A DNA stretch of 64,000 nucleotides. Source: Bacteroidota bacterium. Lineage in GTDB: Bacteria; Bacteroidota; Bacteroidia; Chitinophagales; Chitinophagaceae. Of the stretch, positions 8,235 through 18,652 are shown piece by piece. The notes under the pieces are model-generated. The model saw only the letters and a list, made by a program, of their open reading frames with translations, was not told where the DNA came from and made no database searches. The stretch's first letter is position 1. Every line of letters starts with the position of its first letter. Location: positions 248,001 to 312,000 of the forward strand of contig JAKPSI010000018.1 in the NCBI GenBank assembly GCA_029555415.1, read 5' to 3'. The translations under genes were made by a program, and so were the position numbers.

Positions 8235-9200
8235 CGGGTATTTCTCGATCTTATTCGTCACTGCCGGTATCGTTTTCACCCAGGCATAGATCGCTTTCAG
8301 ATCGCTGTCGGTCATACCGGCCATAGCGGGTAAAGGCATCACGGTATTTTCTTTACCCGGATTGAAATTATAATTCTTCTCTTCACGTAACGGCAGGAAC
8401 TTATTCAGGAAGCGCTCTTCCGTCCATGCACCGATACCTGTTGCTGTATCAGAAGTGATGTTGGAAGCCACTACTTTGAAGGTTCCCAGATCGAACAAGT
8501 GACCACCGGCGAACAACTTGGTCATATCAGGCGCACCCTGTGGTGTGAGCGGCGTATGGCAATCCGTGCAATGTGCCATATTACCAAGGTAAGCGCCATA
8601 AGCTACTTTATTGGTTTCGGCCGGAAGTACATTCGCATCAACAGAAGCCTGTAAGGCCGGTGCAGGATAGGCCATAGCGATCGGGATCATCAGCTGTCTG
8701 GCCGGTATTTTATTTTTGATCGGTTTCAGTGTACGGATATACGCCACAATGGCCAGCAGATCAGATTTCGCCATTTGGTTGTACCGTGCATAAGGCATAA
8801 TGGGGAACAGCGTATCGCCAGCCTTATTGATACCGTGTGTCATGGCACGCAGGATCTCATCATCCGTCCAGGTGCCGATACCGGTCTCAGTATCCGGAGT
8901 GATGTTTTTCGCATACACTTTTCCCGGAACACCCACGCCAGGTCCGAATTCAAAACCTCCCTGACCTTCGGTACCCACGACCACAGGTCCGGCGAACTTG
9001 GTAATATCACGGGTGCTGTGGCAGTCGAGACAGGCCGCCACATGATTGGCCAGATATTCACCGCGATCCAGTATTTTTTTGAGAGAATCCTCTTTGCCTG
9101 AAGCAACAGGCTTGTTGGAAGAACTGTTATTACAAGAGGGGGTTAATAACAAAAGGACAACTACACTGCATAAAGCAGTAAGGGCAAGCAACTTTTTCAT
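8229..9200 (-). CDS. Exported di-heme cytochrome c
   Basis: A 323-residue exported cytochrome with two class-I c-type domains. The heme sites are ACLDCH at residues 57-61 and HCTDCH near 213-217. Axial-methionine candidates lie in PIMPYAR and TVMPLPAMAGM. The start MKKLLALTALCSVVVLLLLTPSC is a lipoprotein-like signal; its lipobox (TPSC) is loose, but the cysteine at 23 is a plausible lipid anchor. The domain order resembles the small diheme cytochromes that accept electrons from periplasmic dehydrogenases. No dehydrogenase partner is adjacent, so the donor is unknown. Confidence 0.88.
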   Translation of the reverse strand: MKKLLALTALCSVVVLLLLTPSCNNSSSNKPVASGKEDSLKKILDRGEYLANHVAACLDCHSTRDITKFAGPVVVGTEGQGGFEFGPGVGVPGKVYAKNITPDTETGIGTWTDDEILRAMTHGINKAGDTLFPIMPYARYNQMAKSDLLAIVAYIRTLKPIKNKIPARQLMIPIAMAYPAPALQASVDANVLPAETNKVAYGAYLGNMAHCTDCHTPLTPQGAPDMTKLFAGGHLFDLGTFKVVASNITSDTATGIGAWTEERFLNKFLPLREEKNYNFNPGKENTVMPLPAMAGMTDSDLKAIYAWVKTIPAVTNKIEKYPK

Positions 9201-9368
9201 GTGTGTGGTTTATTGATGGTTAATGTTTCCGGAGTGTCGGGCGGGTAGGGCTGTCACAGAACGACTCATGCATCCCCCGGTACTGTCCTGCACAAATGAG
9301 TAGGTCCTTTCCGTCAATAAAGATGCTGTTTCTTCCGGTATTTACCAATACCGGAACACGTATATAAA

Positions 9369-10469
9369 CTAATATAATATTTGAAGGACCTTCCGGTCCG
9401 TATTCAGTACGGTGAAAGAAACCCGGTACCCTTTCTCGATCCTTCCCAGTTCATTTTCCTTGCCGATGGCTTTGGCGGGATACAGACTGCACATACGTAA
9501 AGCCTCTTCAAAAGCAATACCGGCATGTTCTTCAAGATTATGGACGGCGGTGATCATATCCAGTGCCGATCCGCTGAGGATCCCTGATGATTCGTATTTA
9601 TCGCCCGCTAACTGATGCGGGTAATGGCCTGTACTGGTTTCCGTGACCGCATCCGTGATCACGAACAACCGGTCGCCCATCACTTTCTTCGCGATGCGCA
9701 ATGCCGCATAGTCCACGTGATGTCCGTCCGGAATGATACTGGCCATCGCTGTTTTGTGATCCAATACCGCGCCGGCCAATCCGGGCGCGCGATGCTGTAA
9801 CGGACTCATCGCATTATATAAATGGGTAACGGTTTCTATACCGTCATTCAGAAAATCGGTCGCTTGCTCATAAGTAGCATTGCTGTGCCCTGCTGAAATG
9901 ATGATCCCTTCATTGCGGATCATCTCCACCAGATCCGGATCGCAGCATTCCGGCGCCAGTGTGATCATTGTGATCACTCCGCTTCCATAGGCCAGTATTT
10001 CTTCCACTTCTTCAAAAGAAGGAGAATGAATGAGCGTTTCGATATGTGCCCCGCGTTTGACCGGATTGATCCAGGGCCCTTCGAGATGCAGGCCCAGCAC
10101 TCCTTGTCCTCCTGCTTCCCAGTAAGCACGTACCGCATCGATACACTGAAAGAAGACTTCTTTTGTATTGGTCGCGACCGTGGGCTGATGCCAGGCCGCC
10201 CCGCCGGCTGTGCAATATTCCTGCAATGCATGAAGAGAATCCGCATCCGGATACACGGCCAGTAAACGTCCGCCGGCCCCATAGATCTGCAGATCGATGA
10301 AAGCCGGTACGATCATCACATTCCCCAGGTCCTGCCTTGTTACAGTATCGGGTACGGATGCCGCGGGAACGACATCAAGGATGAATCCGTCTTCCGTACG
10401 AATGATATGATCACGTAACCAGACCTCGCCTGTGAAGATGCGTGCAGCAGAATAATTGATGATCGCCAT
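9369..10469 (-). CDS. nagA: N-acetylglucosamine-6-phosphate deacetylase
   Basis: A 366-residue amidohydrolase that removes acetate from GlcNAc-6-phosphate in amino-sugar and cell-wall recycling. Family motifs in order: FIDLQIYGAGG (the NagA form of the first metal strand), HLEGPWINPVKRGAH, ISAGHSNATYE, VTHLYNAMSPLQHR, IPDGHHVD and FVITDAV. The metal-binding Glu and His and the catalytic Asp are therefore all visible. AAAGGA sits directly before the ATG at 10469. No nagB or transporter neighbours it, so it probably stands alone. Confidence 0.93.
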   Translation of the reverse strand: MAIINYSAARIFTGEVWLRDHIIRTEDGFILDVVPAASVPDTVTRQDLGNVMIVPAFIDLQIYGAGGRLLAVYPDADSLHALQEYCTAGGAAWHQPTVATNTKEVFFQCIDAVRAYWEAGGQGVLGLHLEGPWINPVKRGAHIETLIHSPSFEEVEEILAYGSGVITMITLAPECCDPDLVEMIRNEGIIISAGHSNATYEQATDFLNDGIETVTHLYNAMSPLQHRAPGLAGAVLDHKTAMASIIPDGHHVDYAALRIAKKVMGDRLFVITDAVTETSTGHYPHQLAGDKYESSGILSGSALDMITAVHNLEEHAGIAFEEALRMCSLYPAKAIGKENELGRIEKGYRVSFTVLNTDRKVLQILY

Positions 10470-10571
10470 TCCTTTATTTCGTTTTGAGTTCAGGTTACAG
10501 ACAGTTCTCCAGGAACCGTGACCTGTCTCAAAACTACAGATTCCGGAAAGAAAAGCGGAAGAGGCCTTGCA

Positions 10572-13091
10572 TTAATTCAATAAGGGAACAACAGCGCTGA
10601 TGGTGGTGCCACTGCCATGCTGGGATTCGATCTTGATATCGCCTTCGATCGCATAGATCCGTTCACGCATGCCCAGCAGGCCATGATGCTGACGGATATC
10701 CACTTTATGGATATCGAAGCCCTTGCCATTATCGGTCACCATCAGTTTGAGGTGCGTATCCGTTTCTGCGATCTCGATCGATACCATGGTGGCTGAAGCG
10801 TGTTTCATGATATTGGTGAGACTCTCCTGAACCAGTCTGAACACTGGCAGTGAAACGCGCAGGTCGATCTGTTCGTTACGCACTTTGGTCTTCAGCGTAA
10901 CAGGGATCTTCGTGGAACGTGAGAATTTATCAGCCAGTGCCTGCACCGCGAGGATGATACCCAGATCGCGCAACAATGAGGTATTGATCGTGCTGAGCAG
11001 TTTACGGAAACCTTCCGTAAGGTACTCCACACTTACATGCAGGTCATGCAATCCTTCTTTCAGTTTTTGTTTATCATCGGCATGCTGCTGCAGTAATTCC
11101 ACATCGATCCGCATCACCGTCAGGATCTGCCCCAGTTCATCATGCAGCTCACGCGCGATATCCGCTTTTTCTTTTTCACTGACCTCCTGTAAGTGTACGG
11201 ATAAACTCCTCAACTCTTCTGTCAGTATTTTCAGCCTCATCTCCGATTCCTTGACCTTGGAGATATCTATCGCCGTCATGGATATATGCATCGGCGCTCC
11301 CAGCCCGTCCTGGTGTTTGACCATCACCTGCATCACAGGTATCCTGGCACCGGTAGGAGTATTGAATTCATGTTCTCCGTTCCACTTTCCCGTACTGGCT
11401 AGGGCGGCTGCGATTTCTGCCGCCATCTTTTCGCCCGGTTGCAAGGCGGAAATATGATAGCGGTCCTTCGTCACATCCCCGATCCCCAGATATTCCCTCG
11501 CCTCCGCATTGGCGTAAGTAAGGACTCCATCCAGATCCGTGGTCAGCACAAAAACCCTGGCATTTTCAAAGATCTCAATGAGCTGTTGACGGGTATCTTC
11601 CAGTTTTTTCTTTTCCGTGATGTCTTCTTTGACCGCCACATAATTGATGATCTCTCCGTTGCTGCCGATCACAGGAGAGATGTTCGCTTTCTCCCAATAC
11701 ACATCCCCGTTCTTTTTCCGGTTCATGAAAACGCCATCCCAGCCCTGCTTTTTGACCAGGTTATCCCATAATCCCTTGTACTCATCCGGGTTGGTGAATC
11801 CGGTCTTCAGGATCCGCGGATTCTGCCCGATCGCTTCTTCCACTGAATAACCGGTGATATTCGTGAATGCGGGATTCACATACTCGATATTGCCCTGAAG
11901 ATCGGTGATCACGATCGAAGCGTGACTTTGCTCAACGGCCTGCGTTACTTTCTTCAATTGTGTTTCCGCTTGTTTCCTGATGATCTCATGGAAATATTTA
12001 GCCACGAACAACCCGATATTTTCAGCCACACGATTCAGTACGTTCAGTTCGTTTTCATTGAACTGATCCTTTTTATTGGAGAACAGTGTGAGAATGGCCA
12101 CCACTTCCCTTTCTTCACAAACAGGCAATGCGATGAATGACCGGTATCCTTTGTTCAGCATCTTTTGAACCCAGCTCCGCTCACCGCTTTCCTGCTCCAG
12201 GTCATTCGCCAAAAAGGTCTTTCCGCCAACGATCACATGATGCATGGGATCTTCACGCCATTGATCCGTTTTATTCGTTACGTGATCCCTGAAAGCTTCC
12301 AGACATTCATCCGTTTTTCCGGATCCCGCCCACGTCAATGGGTACACGGATTCATCCCGGGCATTGACCAGTGAAACGATGGCGTACTGATACCCGCATG
12401 TGTCTACAGCCAGCTTGCAAATACGCTCATAAATGTTATCAGGAGATTCTGCGTGAATGATCAGGTCGTTCGTCTGACTCAGGAACTCATACAGCCTGGC
12501 CGAATGTTTCTCTTTGGCTGCCAGCGCTTCCAGGCGGCTGCTGAACTTAGTATAGATCAGTTTGAACAACTGTAAACTGATCGTCAGCACGAACAACGCG
12601 ATCAGCGTATTGAACATCGCCCTGCTCTGGAAAAAATAAGCAAAACTCAGTTCGCCGTTCACATTGAAACGTATGAATGTGAAACAAATGATCGTGATCA
12701 GCCCATATACGAAGAATTTCCATCCTTCGTCAAAGATCACTGCAGCGCCGATCAGATAGGTCAGCAACATGAATTCATTCCCGTTCCTGTACACCAGTGC
12801 ACCCACAATGATACCCGCTGTTGACATCATCATCATCCAGATCCGGACCTCAGAATAATTTTTATGTGCATGGAGATACAACATGTACGAGCACAGAACG
12901 ATATGCATCAGGTTGATCGCCAGGAGTCCGTTATAACCAAGCTTATAATTGAAGTACAGGAAAATGAGATGTACCGGGATACCTAACAGTGAATAGAAAT
13001 TGAAGATATACGTACGCTGTGTCTCTCTGAATGACAGATCAGGGGTGATCCCCAGCTGAATGACCTTCTTTATTCCGTTTATGACCTGCAT
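10572..13091 (-). CDS. Membrane sensor histidine kinase (GAF-PAS-PAS-HisKA_3)
   Basis: A protein of about 839 residues. An N-terminal block of hydrophobic helices (about residues 20-190) is followed by a GAF domain (about 210-370). A PAS domain (QSHASIVITDLQGNIEYVN ... DITEKK) and a second PAS-like domain follow. The kinase core has the HisKA_3 phosphoacceptor ARELHDELGQ, the N box VQESLTNIMKHA, and DNGKGFD with GLLGMRER. This NarX/DegS-type core normally signals to a LuxR-family response regulator, but none is adjacent, so it may be an orphan. I chose the ATG at 13091; a longer reading from 13139 adds 16 residues without hydrophobic character. Confidence 0.9.
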   Translation of the reverse strand: MQVINGIKKVIQLGITPDLSFRETQRTYIFNFYSLLGIPVHLIFLYFNYKLGYNGLLAINLMHIVLCSYMLYLHAHKNYSEVRIWMMMMSTAGIIVGALVYRNGNEFMLLTYLIGAAVIFDEGWKFFVYGLITIICFTFIRFNVNGELSFAYFFQSRAMFNTLIALFVLTISLQLFKLIYTKFSSRLEALAAKEKHSARLYEFLSQTNDLIIHAESPDNIYERICKLAVDTCGYQYAIVSLVNARDESVYPLTWAGSGKTDECLEAFRDHVTNKTDQWREDPMHHVIVGGKTFLANDLEQESGERSWVQKMLNKGYRSFIALPVCEEREVVAILTLFSNKKDQFNENELNVLNRVAENIGLFVAKYFHEIIRKQAETQLKKVTQAVEQSHASIVITDLQGNIEYVNPAFTNITGYSVEEAIGQNPRILKTGFTNPDEYKGLWDNLVKKQGWDGVFMNRKKNGDVYWEKANISPVIGSNGEIINYVAVKEDITEKKKLEDTRQQLIEIFENARVFVLTTDLDGVLTYANAEAREYLGIGDVTKDRYHISALQPGEKMAAEIAAALASTGKWNGEHEFNTPTGARIPVMQVMVKHQDGLGAPMHISMTAIDISKVKESEMRLKILTEELRSLSVHLQEVSEKEKADIARELHDELGQILTVMRIDVELLQQHADDKQKLKEGLHDLHVSVEYLTEGFRKLLSTINTSLLRDLGIILAVQALADKFSRSTKIPVTLKTKVRNEQIDLRVSLPVFRLVQESLTNIMKHASATMVSIEIAETDTHLKLMVTDNGKGFDIHKVDIRQHHGLLGMRERIYAIEGDIKIESQHGSGTTISAVVPLLN

Positions 13092-13295
13092 GTTAACACA
13101 ATAAGGGATCCGTATCCGCGATAGTGGCGGCGCGGCCAATTTAGGGAAAATACTTATGGCGGATAATGATCCCCGTTATGTCGCCCGCTTCTGACGGTCA
13201 AAGGCAAGGCAACGGAGATTGAAATGAATACGTATATGGAAGAATAACAGGCGGTCATATGACTTTCTGCAATTATTTGTATTTTAGAAATACCT

Positions 13296-14603
13296 ATGCT
13301 TATGCGATCAAAACTAATGGTTGTAATGGCCGGTCTGGCTTTTTACAGCCTGCTGACCCCGGCTGTACAAGCCCAGTCACGCGAAAATACACTGCACGAA
13401 CTCAATACCCTCCTCATCAATACGGTCATGGAGGACCTCTTCACACCACCCGTTGCCAGTCGTGTTTATGTGTATCCCCAGATCGCGTTCTATGAGTGCA
13501 TCCGTCAGGAAGACAGCACCTACAGATCCCTCGCCGGGAAACTGAATGGCCTGAAACCCTTGCCCAAAGCGCCTTCCGGAACCAACTACTTCATCGCTGC
13601 CTGTGTTTCTTTTTCCCGCATGGCGCAAAGCCTCGTCGGCTCTGAATATAAATTCGAGGACTGGCGCATCGCCTTCACCGACTCTCTGGTCAGGATCACC
13701 GACCCCGATACCATGAAGGTGTCCATGGAATATGGGATGCGCATGGCCGATAGTATCCTGTCCTGGAGCAAAAAGGATAACTACCTCGTCTCTAAAAGCA
13801 TGCCCCGCCATACCCTGACCAATAAAGCCGGCACCTGGCTGCCCACACCTAATGAATACGCGCCGGCCCTGGAGCCATACTGGCGCATCCTCCGGCCCAT
13901 GGCCGTCCGCAATGCCGGACAGTTCTCACCCGCTAAAAAGTTGACTTACAACCCTTCACGTCAATCTGAATTCTATAAAAATGTGTTTGAGGTATATAAT
14001 ATAGGTAAGACACTCGACAGCCAGAAGACCGCCATCGCCTGGTACTGGGACGATAACCCGAACGTGTCCGTGCAGGAAGGCCACCTCACTTATTATGTTC
14101 ATAAGGTATCTCCCGGCGGACACTGGATCATGATCGCGAGACAGGCTTGTATGGAAAAAAATGTGCCGCTCGTTAAAGCATCGCTCACCTATGCGCTGAC
14201 ATCCATTTCATTGTTTGACGCGTTCATTTCCTGCTGGAATGAAAAATACAAGACCAATCTCATCCGGCCCGTCACCGTCATCAAACAGAACATGGATGCC
14301 AAATGGGAGCCACTGATCCAAACACCACCCTTTCCTGAATTCACCAGCGGCCATTCCGTGATCTCCAATGCCGCCGCCACCATTCTGACCAGACTGCTGG
14401 GCGAGAACTATTCATTCACTGATAACACGGAGATCCCTTTCAATATTCAGCCCCGCAGTTTCAGATCATTCTATGAAGCCGCTGAAGAAAGCACCTGGAG
14501 CCGTGTCTATGGAGGCATTCACTATCCCGAGACCGCGCGTATCAGTATCAAACAGGGACGTGCCATCGGGAATTTCGTGCTGACGATCTGTAATGTTCAT
14601 TAA
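13296..14603 (+). CDS. Vanadium-dependent haloperoxidase / PAP2-family exported protein
   Basis: A 435-residue exported protein with a signal peptide ending near VQAQS. The C-terminal half has the vanadate/phosphate-binding motifs of the haloperoxidase-PAP2 family: FPEFTSGHS at about 346-354 and YGGIHYPE at about 405-412, with Arg and His ligands. Many Bacteroidota members annotated as haloperoxidases have no proven halogenating activity, so phosphatase chemistry is possible. It ends eight bases before the FG-GAP gene, so the two are an operon. This haloperoxidase plus repeat-protein pairing recurs in the phylum. Confidence 0.85.
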   Translation: MLMRSKLMVVMAGLAFYSLLTPAVQAQSRENTLHELNTLLINTVMEDLFTPPVASRVYVYPQIAFYECIRQEDSTYRSLAGKLNGLKPLPKAPSGTNYFIAACVSFSRMAQSLVGSEYKFEDWRIAFTDSLVRITDPDTMKVSMEYGMRMADSILSWSKKDNYLVSKSMPRHTLTNKAGTWLPTPNEYAPALEPYWRILRPMAVRNAGQFSPAKKLTYNPSRQSEFYKNVFEVYNIGKTLDSQKTAIAWYWDDNPNVSVQEGHLTYYVHKVSPGGHWIMIARQACMEKNVPLVKASLTYALTSISLFDAFISCWNEKYKTNLIRPVTVIKQNMDAKWEPLIQTPPFPEFTSGHSVISNAAATILTRLLGENYSFTDNTEIPFNIQPRSFRSFYEAAEESTWSRVYGGIHYPETARISIKQGRAIGNFVLTICNVH

Positions 14604-14611
14604 AATACTGC

Positions 14612-17600
14612 ATGACCAGACCTATTCATCATATCCTGTTCTGCATCGCCATGCTATGTTCCGGCTTGCTGAACGCGCAGCAACAGAAACTCTTTACCAA
14701 CCTGCCTTCATCGTATTCAGGTGTTAATTTCCGGAATGACATCGCCGAAGATCAGACCATGTATTATTATCTCTACGAATACCTGTACAATGGCGGTGGC
14801 GTGGCAGCGGGCGATATCAATAACGATGGATTGCCAGATCTCTATTTCACTTCCACCCGCGGCAGCAACCAGCTGTTCCTGAATCTGGGAAATTGTAAAT
14901 TCAAAGACATCTCCGCTGATGCGGGCATCGATGGCGGCCCCGGCATCAAGACCGGCGTCAATATGATCGACATCAATAACGACGGCTGGCTCGATATCTA
15001 TGTCTGCCGCTCCGGTCCCTTTGACGCGCAGTACCGGAAGAACATGCTGTACATCAATAACCACAACAACACTTTCACTGAAAGCGCACACGCGTTCGGA
15101 CTGGATGACGACAGCTATTCCACCCAATCCTATTTCTTCGATTACGATCTGGATGGGGATCTTGACCTCTTCCTCACCAATCATACTTCTGATTTCACCA
15201 GCGCCAATCTCGTGAACGGCACTTATGTGAACGGCAAACTCACCATGATCGCAGATACCAACAGAAGGTATGTCAGCAACCGCCTGTATGAGAACCGCAA
15301 GGGGCATTTCTATGATGTATCACCCAAAGCCGGCATCATGAACAATGCCTTCGGACTCAGCGCCTGCATTTATGATTTCAATGAGGACGGATGGCCGGAT
15401 GTATATGTATGCAACGACTTCAACATGCCTGACTTCCTGTACATCAACAACAAGAACGGCACTTTCTCCGAGCACATGAAGGATTACATGGACCACATCT
15501 CCCTTTCCTCCATGGGCTCCGATATCAGTGATATCAATAACGACGGACGTGAGGATCTTTTTGTACTGGACATGGCCATCGAGGATCCGGTCAGACAGAA
15601 ACAACTCTATGTGCAGAATCAGAACTACGACAAGTTCCATCTGATGAACACCCTCGGCATGTATTATCAGTTCCCGCATAATGTGCTGCAGCTGAACATG
15701 GGTGATCAGCATTTCAGTGAGATCGCATATCACGCGGGTGTGGCACAGACGGACTGGAGCTGGTCCGCGCTCATCGGCGATTTTGACAATGATGGCTGGA
15801 AGGATATCTATGTGGCCAATGGCATGAAGCGCGATATCACCGACTGGGATTACAAAGAGTTCGTACTCGACTCCGTCAAGAATGTTTTCGCGAAGGGAAA
15901 GACCGTTGATCTGAATGAATGGTTCAAACAGATCCCGCAGGTGCGTGTGAAGAATTATTTCTACCGGAACAGCCACAGTCTGCACTTTGATAACTACACC
16001 TCTCAATGGACCGATCAGCCCGCATCGTTCTCCAACGGCGCGGCCATGGTGGACCTCGATAATGACGGCGATCTCGATATCGTGGTCAGTAATGTGGACG
16101 ACGAAGCATTCATTATGCGCAATGACCTGGAGAAGATCAACCCGCAGCATTACCTGCGTTTTAAGATCCTTCGCTCCAGGACCGACCCGCAGGAAGTATA
16201 CGGTGCCACTGTAAAACTGAAAGACGAAAAGGATAACATGCAGTTCCAGCGTTATGATCCGCAACGTAGCTTCCTTTCCGGCATGGAGCACGCCTTACAC
16301 TTCGGACTCGGCACTCAAACCTATGCAGCCGGTGCGGAGATCCTCTTTCCGGGTAAGAAATACATCGCCATGAACAATGTTCCGGCTGATCAGGTGATCA
16401 CGCTGTATGAATCAGATGCCAAACCCTATTCAGAACTCAGTATCGGTCACGCTGCATTCAAAGAGGTCACCGCACAGAAAAAATTCAGCTACACACAAAA
16501 GGAGAACGACTTCATCGATTTCAAACGCGAGCCTCTCATACCTTATAAATGCAGCCGCAAAGGCCCATACTACGCGCAGGCAGATGTGAATGCCGATGGC
16601 CGCGCTGATCTTTTCATCGGTGGTGCATCCGGCACAGAAGGCAAACTCTTTATGCAAAATGCCGATGGCTCATTCACAGAAAAGAAACAAGCTGCATTCG
16701 CGGCTGATAAACTCATGGAAGATAACGGCACCGTTTTCTTTGACGCGGATGGCGATGGCGATAAAGACCTCTATGTGGTCAGCGGTGGCGCGGAATGGGA
16801 AGCCGGGAATATCCGCTATCAGGACCGCTTATACCTCAACGACGGGAAAGGAAACTTCACACGTTCACTGAAAGCACTGCCGAAAGAAATGAATAATGGT
16901 TCCAGTGTGACCGCACTTGATTTTGACGGTGATGGTGATGAAGATCTTTTCATCGGCGGTGGCGTCAGGCCAGGTCAGTTCCCCAAACATGATAAAAGCA
17001 TGTTGCTGCAGAATAATAAAGGCGTCTTCACGGATGTGACCGCACAACTCGCGCCGGACCTGGTACACAGCGGGATCGTGAACGCGGCCGCCTGGGGTGA
17101 TATCAATGGCGACGGGAAAAAGGAATTACTGATTGCCGGCGAATGGATGCCCGTGATGGTCCTGTACTGGGATGGCCAAACATTCAGTGAAACCATTGAA
17201 CTGTTCACGGTAAAGAACACCGCGGGTCAGACCATTACCACCAGTAACAGCAACCTCTCCGGTTGGTGGAATGCGATCGGTCTGGCGGATATCGACAAAG
17301 ACGGTGACCTGGACATCCTGCTTGGCAACCGCGGACAGAATTCAAGGATCACTGCCACTTACGATGAGCCCAGCAAAGTGTATGCGAAGGATTTCGATAA
17401 CAATGGAAGTTATGATGCAGTACTCGGTTATTATATCCAGGGAAAATGCTACCCGATGTACCACCGCGATCAGCTGATCGACCAGATGCCGTTCATGCGG
17501 AAAAAATTCTATCGTTACCGGTTGTACGCGGGGAAGACCATGGATGAGATCTTCACGGAAGAACAGAAAAAAGGAATGGATATTTATACCGCCAATTGTT

Positions 17601-17962
17601 TTGAATCCGGCGTCATGATCAATGATGGCAAAGATCATTTTCATTTCGTTCCCTTCCCGGAACTGGCGCAGTTGTCAGCTATCTGCGATATGCAGGTGAC
17701 GGATTACAACAAAGACGGTATCCCCGATCTGATCACAGCAGGTAACAATTCAGATGCCGATGTCAGCACCGGCTTTTATGACGCGATGGCCATTCAATTG
17801 CTGAAAGGCAACGGGGACGGTAGTTTCACGGCAGTGCCGATGAATGAATCAGGCCTGAAAATAAAGGGAGAAGTCCGAAAATTGGTCCCGCTGAATGATG
17901 CGAAGCATTACATGATCCTGCTCCGCAATAACGCGCCGGCAAAGATCTTCGGCCTGTATTGA
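14612..17962 (+). CDS. Large FG-GAP/VCBS-repeat protein with ASPIC/UnbV domain
   Basis: An 1116-residue exported protein with a signal peptide (FCIAMLCSGLLNAQQ). It holds many integrin-alpha-like calcium-loop repeats of the form DINNDGxxDLY, for example GDINNDGLPDLYF, DINNDGWLDIYV, DFDNDGWKDIYV and DGDGDKDLYV. These make one or two beta-propellers. An ASPIC/UnbV-like segment lies near residues 530-620 (YGATVKLK ... SFLSGMEHALHFGLG). It probably sits on the cell surface and binds calcium. Translation is closely linked to the haloperoxidase gene. Its stop touches the stop of the convergent response-regulator gene without a gap. Confidence 0.9.
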   Translation: MTRPIHHILFCIAMLCSGLLNAQQQKLFTNLPSSYSGVNFRNDIAEDQTMYYYLYEYLYNGGGVAAGDINNDGLPDLYFTSTRGSNQLFLNLGNCKFKDISADAGIDGGPGIKTGVNMIDINNDGWLDIYVCRSGPFDAQYRKNMLYINNHNNTFTESAHAFGLDDDSYSTQSYFFDYDLDGDLDLFLTNHTSDFTSANLVNGTYVNGKLTMIADTNRRYVSNRLYENRKGHFYDVSPKAGIMNNAFGLSACIYDFNEDGWPDVYVCNDFNMPDFLYINNKNGTFSEHMKDYMDHISLSSMGSDISDINNDGREDLFVLDMAIEDPVRQKQLYVQNQNYDKFHLMNTLGMYYQFPHNVLQLNMGDQHFSEIAYHAGVAQTDWSWSALIGDFDNDGWKDIYVANGMKRDITDWDYKEFVLDSVKNVFAKGKTVDLNEWFKQIPQVRVKNYFYRNSHSLHFDNYTSQWTDQPASFSNGAAMVDLDNDGDLDIVVSNVDDEAFIMRNDLEKINPQHYLRFKILRSRTDPQEVYGATVKLKDEKDNMQFQRYDPQRSFLSGMEHALHFGLGTQTYAAGAEILFPGKKYIAMNNVPADQVITLYESDAKPYSELSIGHAAFKEVTAQKKFSYTQKENDFIDFKREPLIPYKCSRKGPYYAQADVNADGRADLFIGGASGTEGKLFMQNADGSFTEKKQAAFAADKLMEDNGTVFFDADGDGDKDLYVVSGGAEWEAGNIRYQDRLYLNDGKGNFTRSLKALPKEMNNGSSVTALDFDGDGDEDLFIGGGVRPGQFPKHDKSMLLQNNKGVFTDVTAQLAPDLVHSGIVNAAAWGDINGDGKKELLIAGEWMPVMVLYWDGQTFSETIELFTVKNTAGQTITTSNSNLSGWWNAIGLADIDKDGDLDILLGNRGQNSRITATYDEPSKVYAKDFDNNGSYDAVLGYYIQGKCYPMYHRDQLIDQMPFMRKKFYRYRLYAGKTMDEIFTEEQKKGMDIYTANCFESGVMINDGKDHFHFVPFPELAQLSAICDMQVTDYNKDGIPDLITAGNNSDADVSTGFYDAMAIQLLKGNGDGSFTAVPMNESGLKIKGEVRKLVPLNDAKHYMILLRNNAPAKIFGLY

Positions 17963-18652
17963 TCAGCCCGTTACGAAACGATAGCCGATACCTTTGATGG
18001 TAATGATCTCCAGTGCGGGATCTTCACGCAGGTAACTGCGGAGTTTGGTGATGTATACATCCAGATTGCGGGAGTTGAAGAACGAGTCGTTCCCCCACAA
18101 CAGGTTCAGGATATCCTTCCGGTCGATCACTTTATCCCGGTTCTCGTACAATAGTTTCAGTAATTCGGATTCACGGAAGGAAAGTTTCTTCTCTTCTTTT
18201 CCGTTGGCGAGTACCTGGCGGTTCAGGAAGAATTGCAGTTTACCGATCATGGCCACGCCACCGCTGATCTTCGTATCACCGGCGGGTTTTTCACGCAGGG
18301 CATGCTGAATGCGGACGATCAGCTCTTCCATGCTGAAGGGTTTGCGGATATAATCGTTTCCGCCGAGTTTGAATCCCTTCACCACATCTTCGGTTTGCGT
18401 TTTAGCGGTGAGAAAGATGATGGGTACGTCTTCATTCAGTTCACGGATCTCATCGGCAATGGTGAAACCATCTTTATTGGGCAGCATCACATCCAGCACA
18501 CAGATATCGGGTTTTTCTTTTTTGAATAATGCGGTGGCTTTGCCGCCATCGGTTTCCATGACCACCTGATAGCCGCGGCTTTCCAGACTTTCCTTGACGA
18601 TCTTGCCGAGGAACTGCTCATCTTCTACATATAATACTTTAGTGTTGCTCAT
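17963..18652 (-). CDS. OmpR-family response regulator
   Basis: 229 residues. The receiver domain has the acidic pair E10-D11, the phosphoacceptor D54 (VLDVMLPNKDG), FLTAK and the conserved lysine in RKPFS. The C-terminal winged helix is of OmpR/PhoB type (SFRESELLKLL ... NLDVYITKLRSYL ... GIGYRFV). Its ATG overlaps the histidine kinase stop by four bases (ATGA), so the kinase is its partner. The DNA targets are unknown; the adjacent GLPGLI gene is a candidate. Confidence 0.95.
   Translation of the reverse strand: MSNTKVLYVEDEQFLGKIVKESLESRGYQVVMETDGGKATALFKKEKPDICVLDVMLPNKDGFTIADEIRELNEDVPIIFLTAKTQTEDVVKGFKLGGNDYIRKPFSMEELIVRIQHALREKPAGDTKISGGVAMIGKLQFFLNRQVLANGKEEKKLSFRESELLKLLYENRDKVIDRKDILNLLWGNDSFFNSRNLDVYITKLRSYLREDPALEIITIKGIGYRFVTG

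Noticed and set aside
8063-8333. Low-complexity ORFs reading repeated YLLPLTS
   Set aside because: They are translations of the ATTACCT heptad array between convergent genes, partly antisense to the cytochrome gene.
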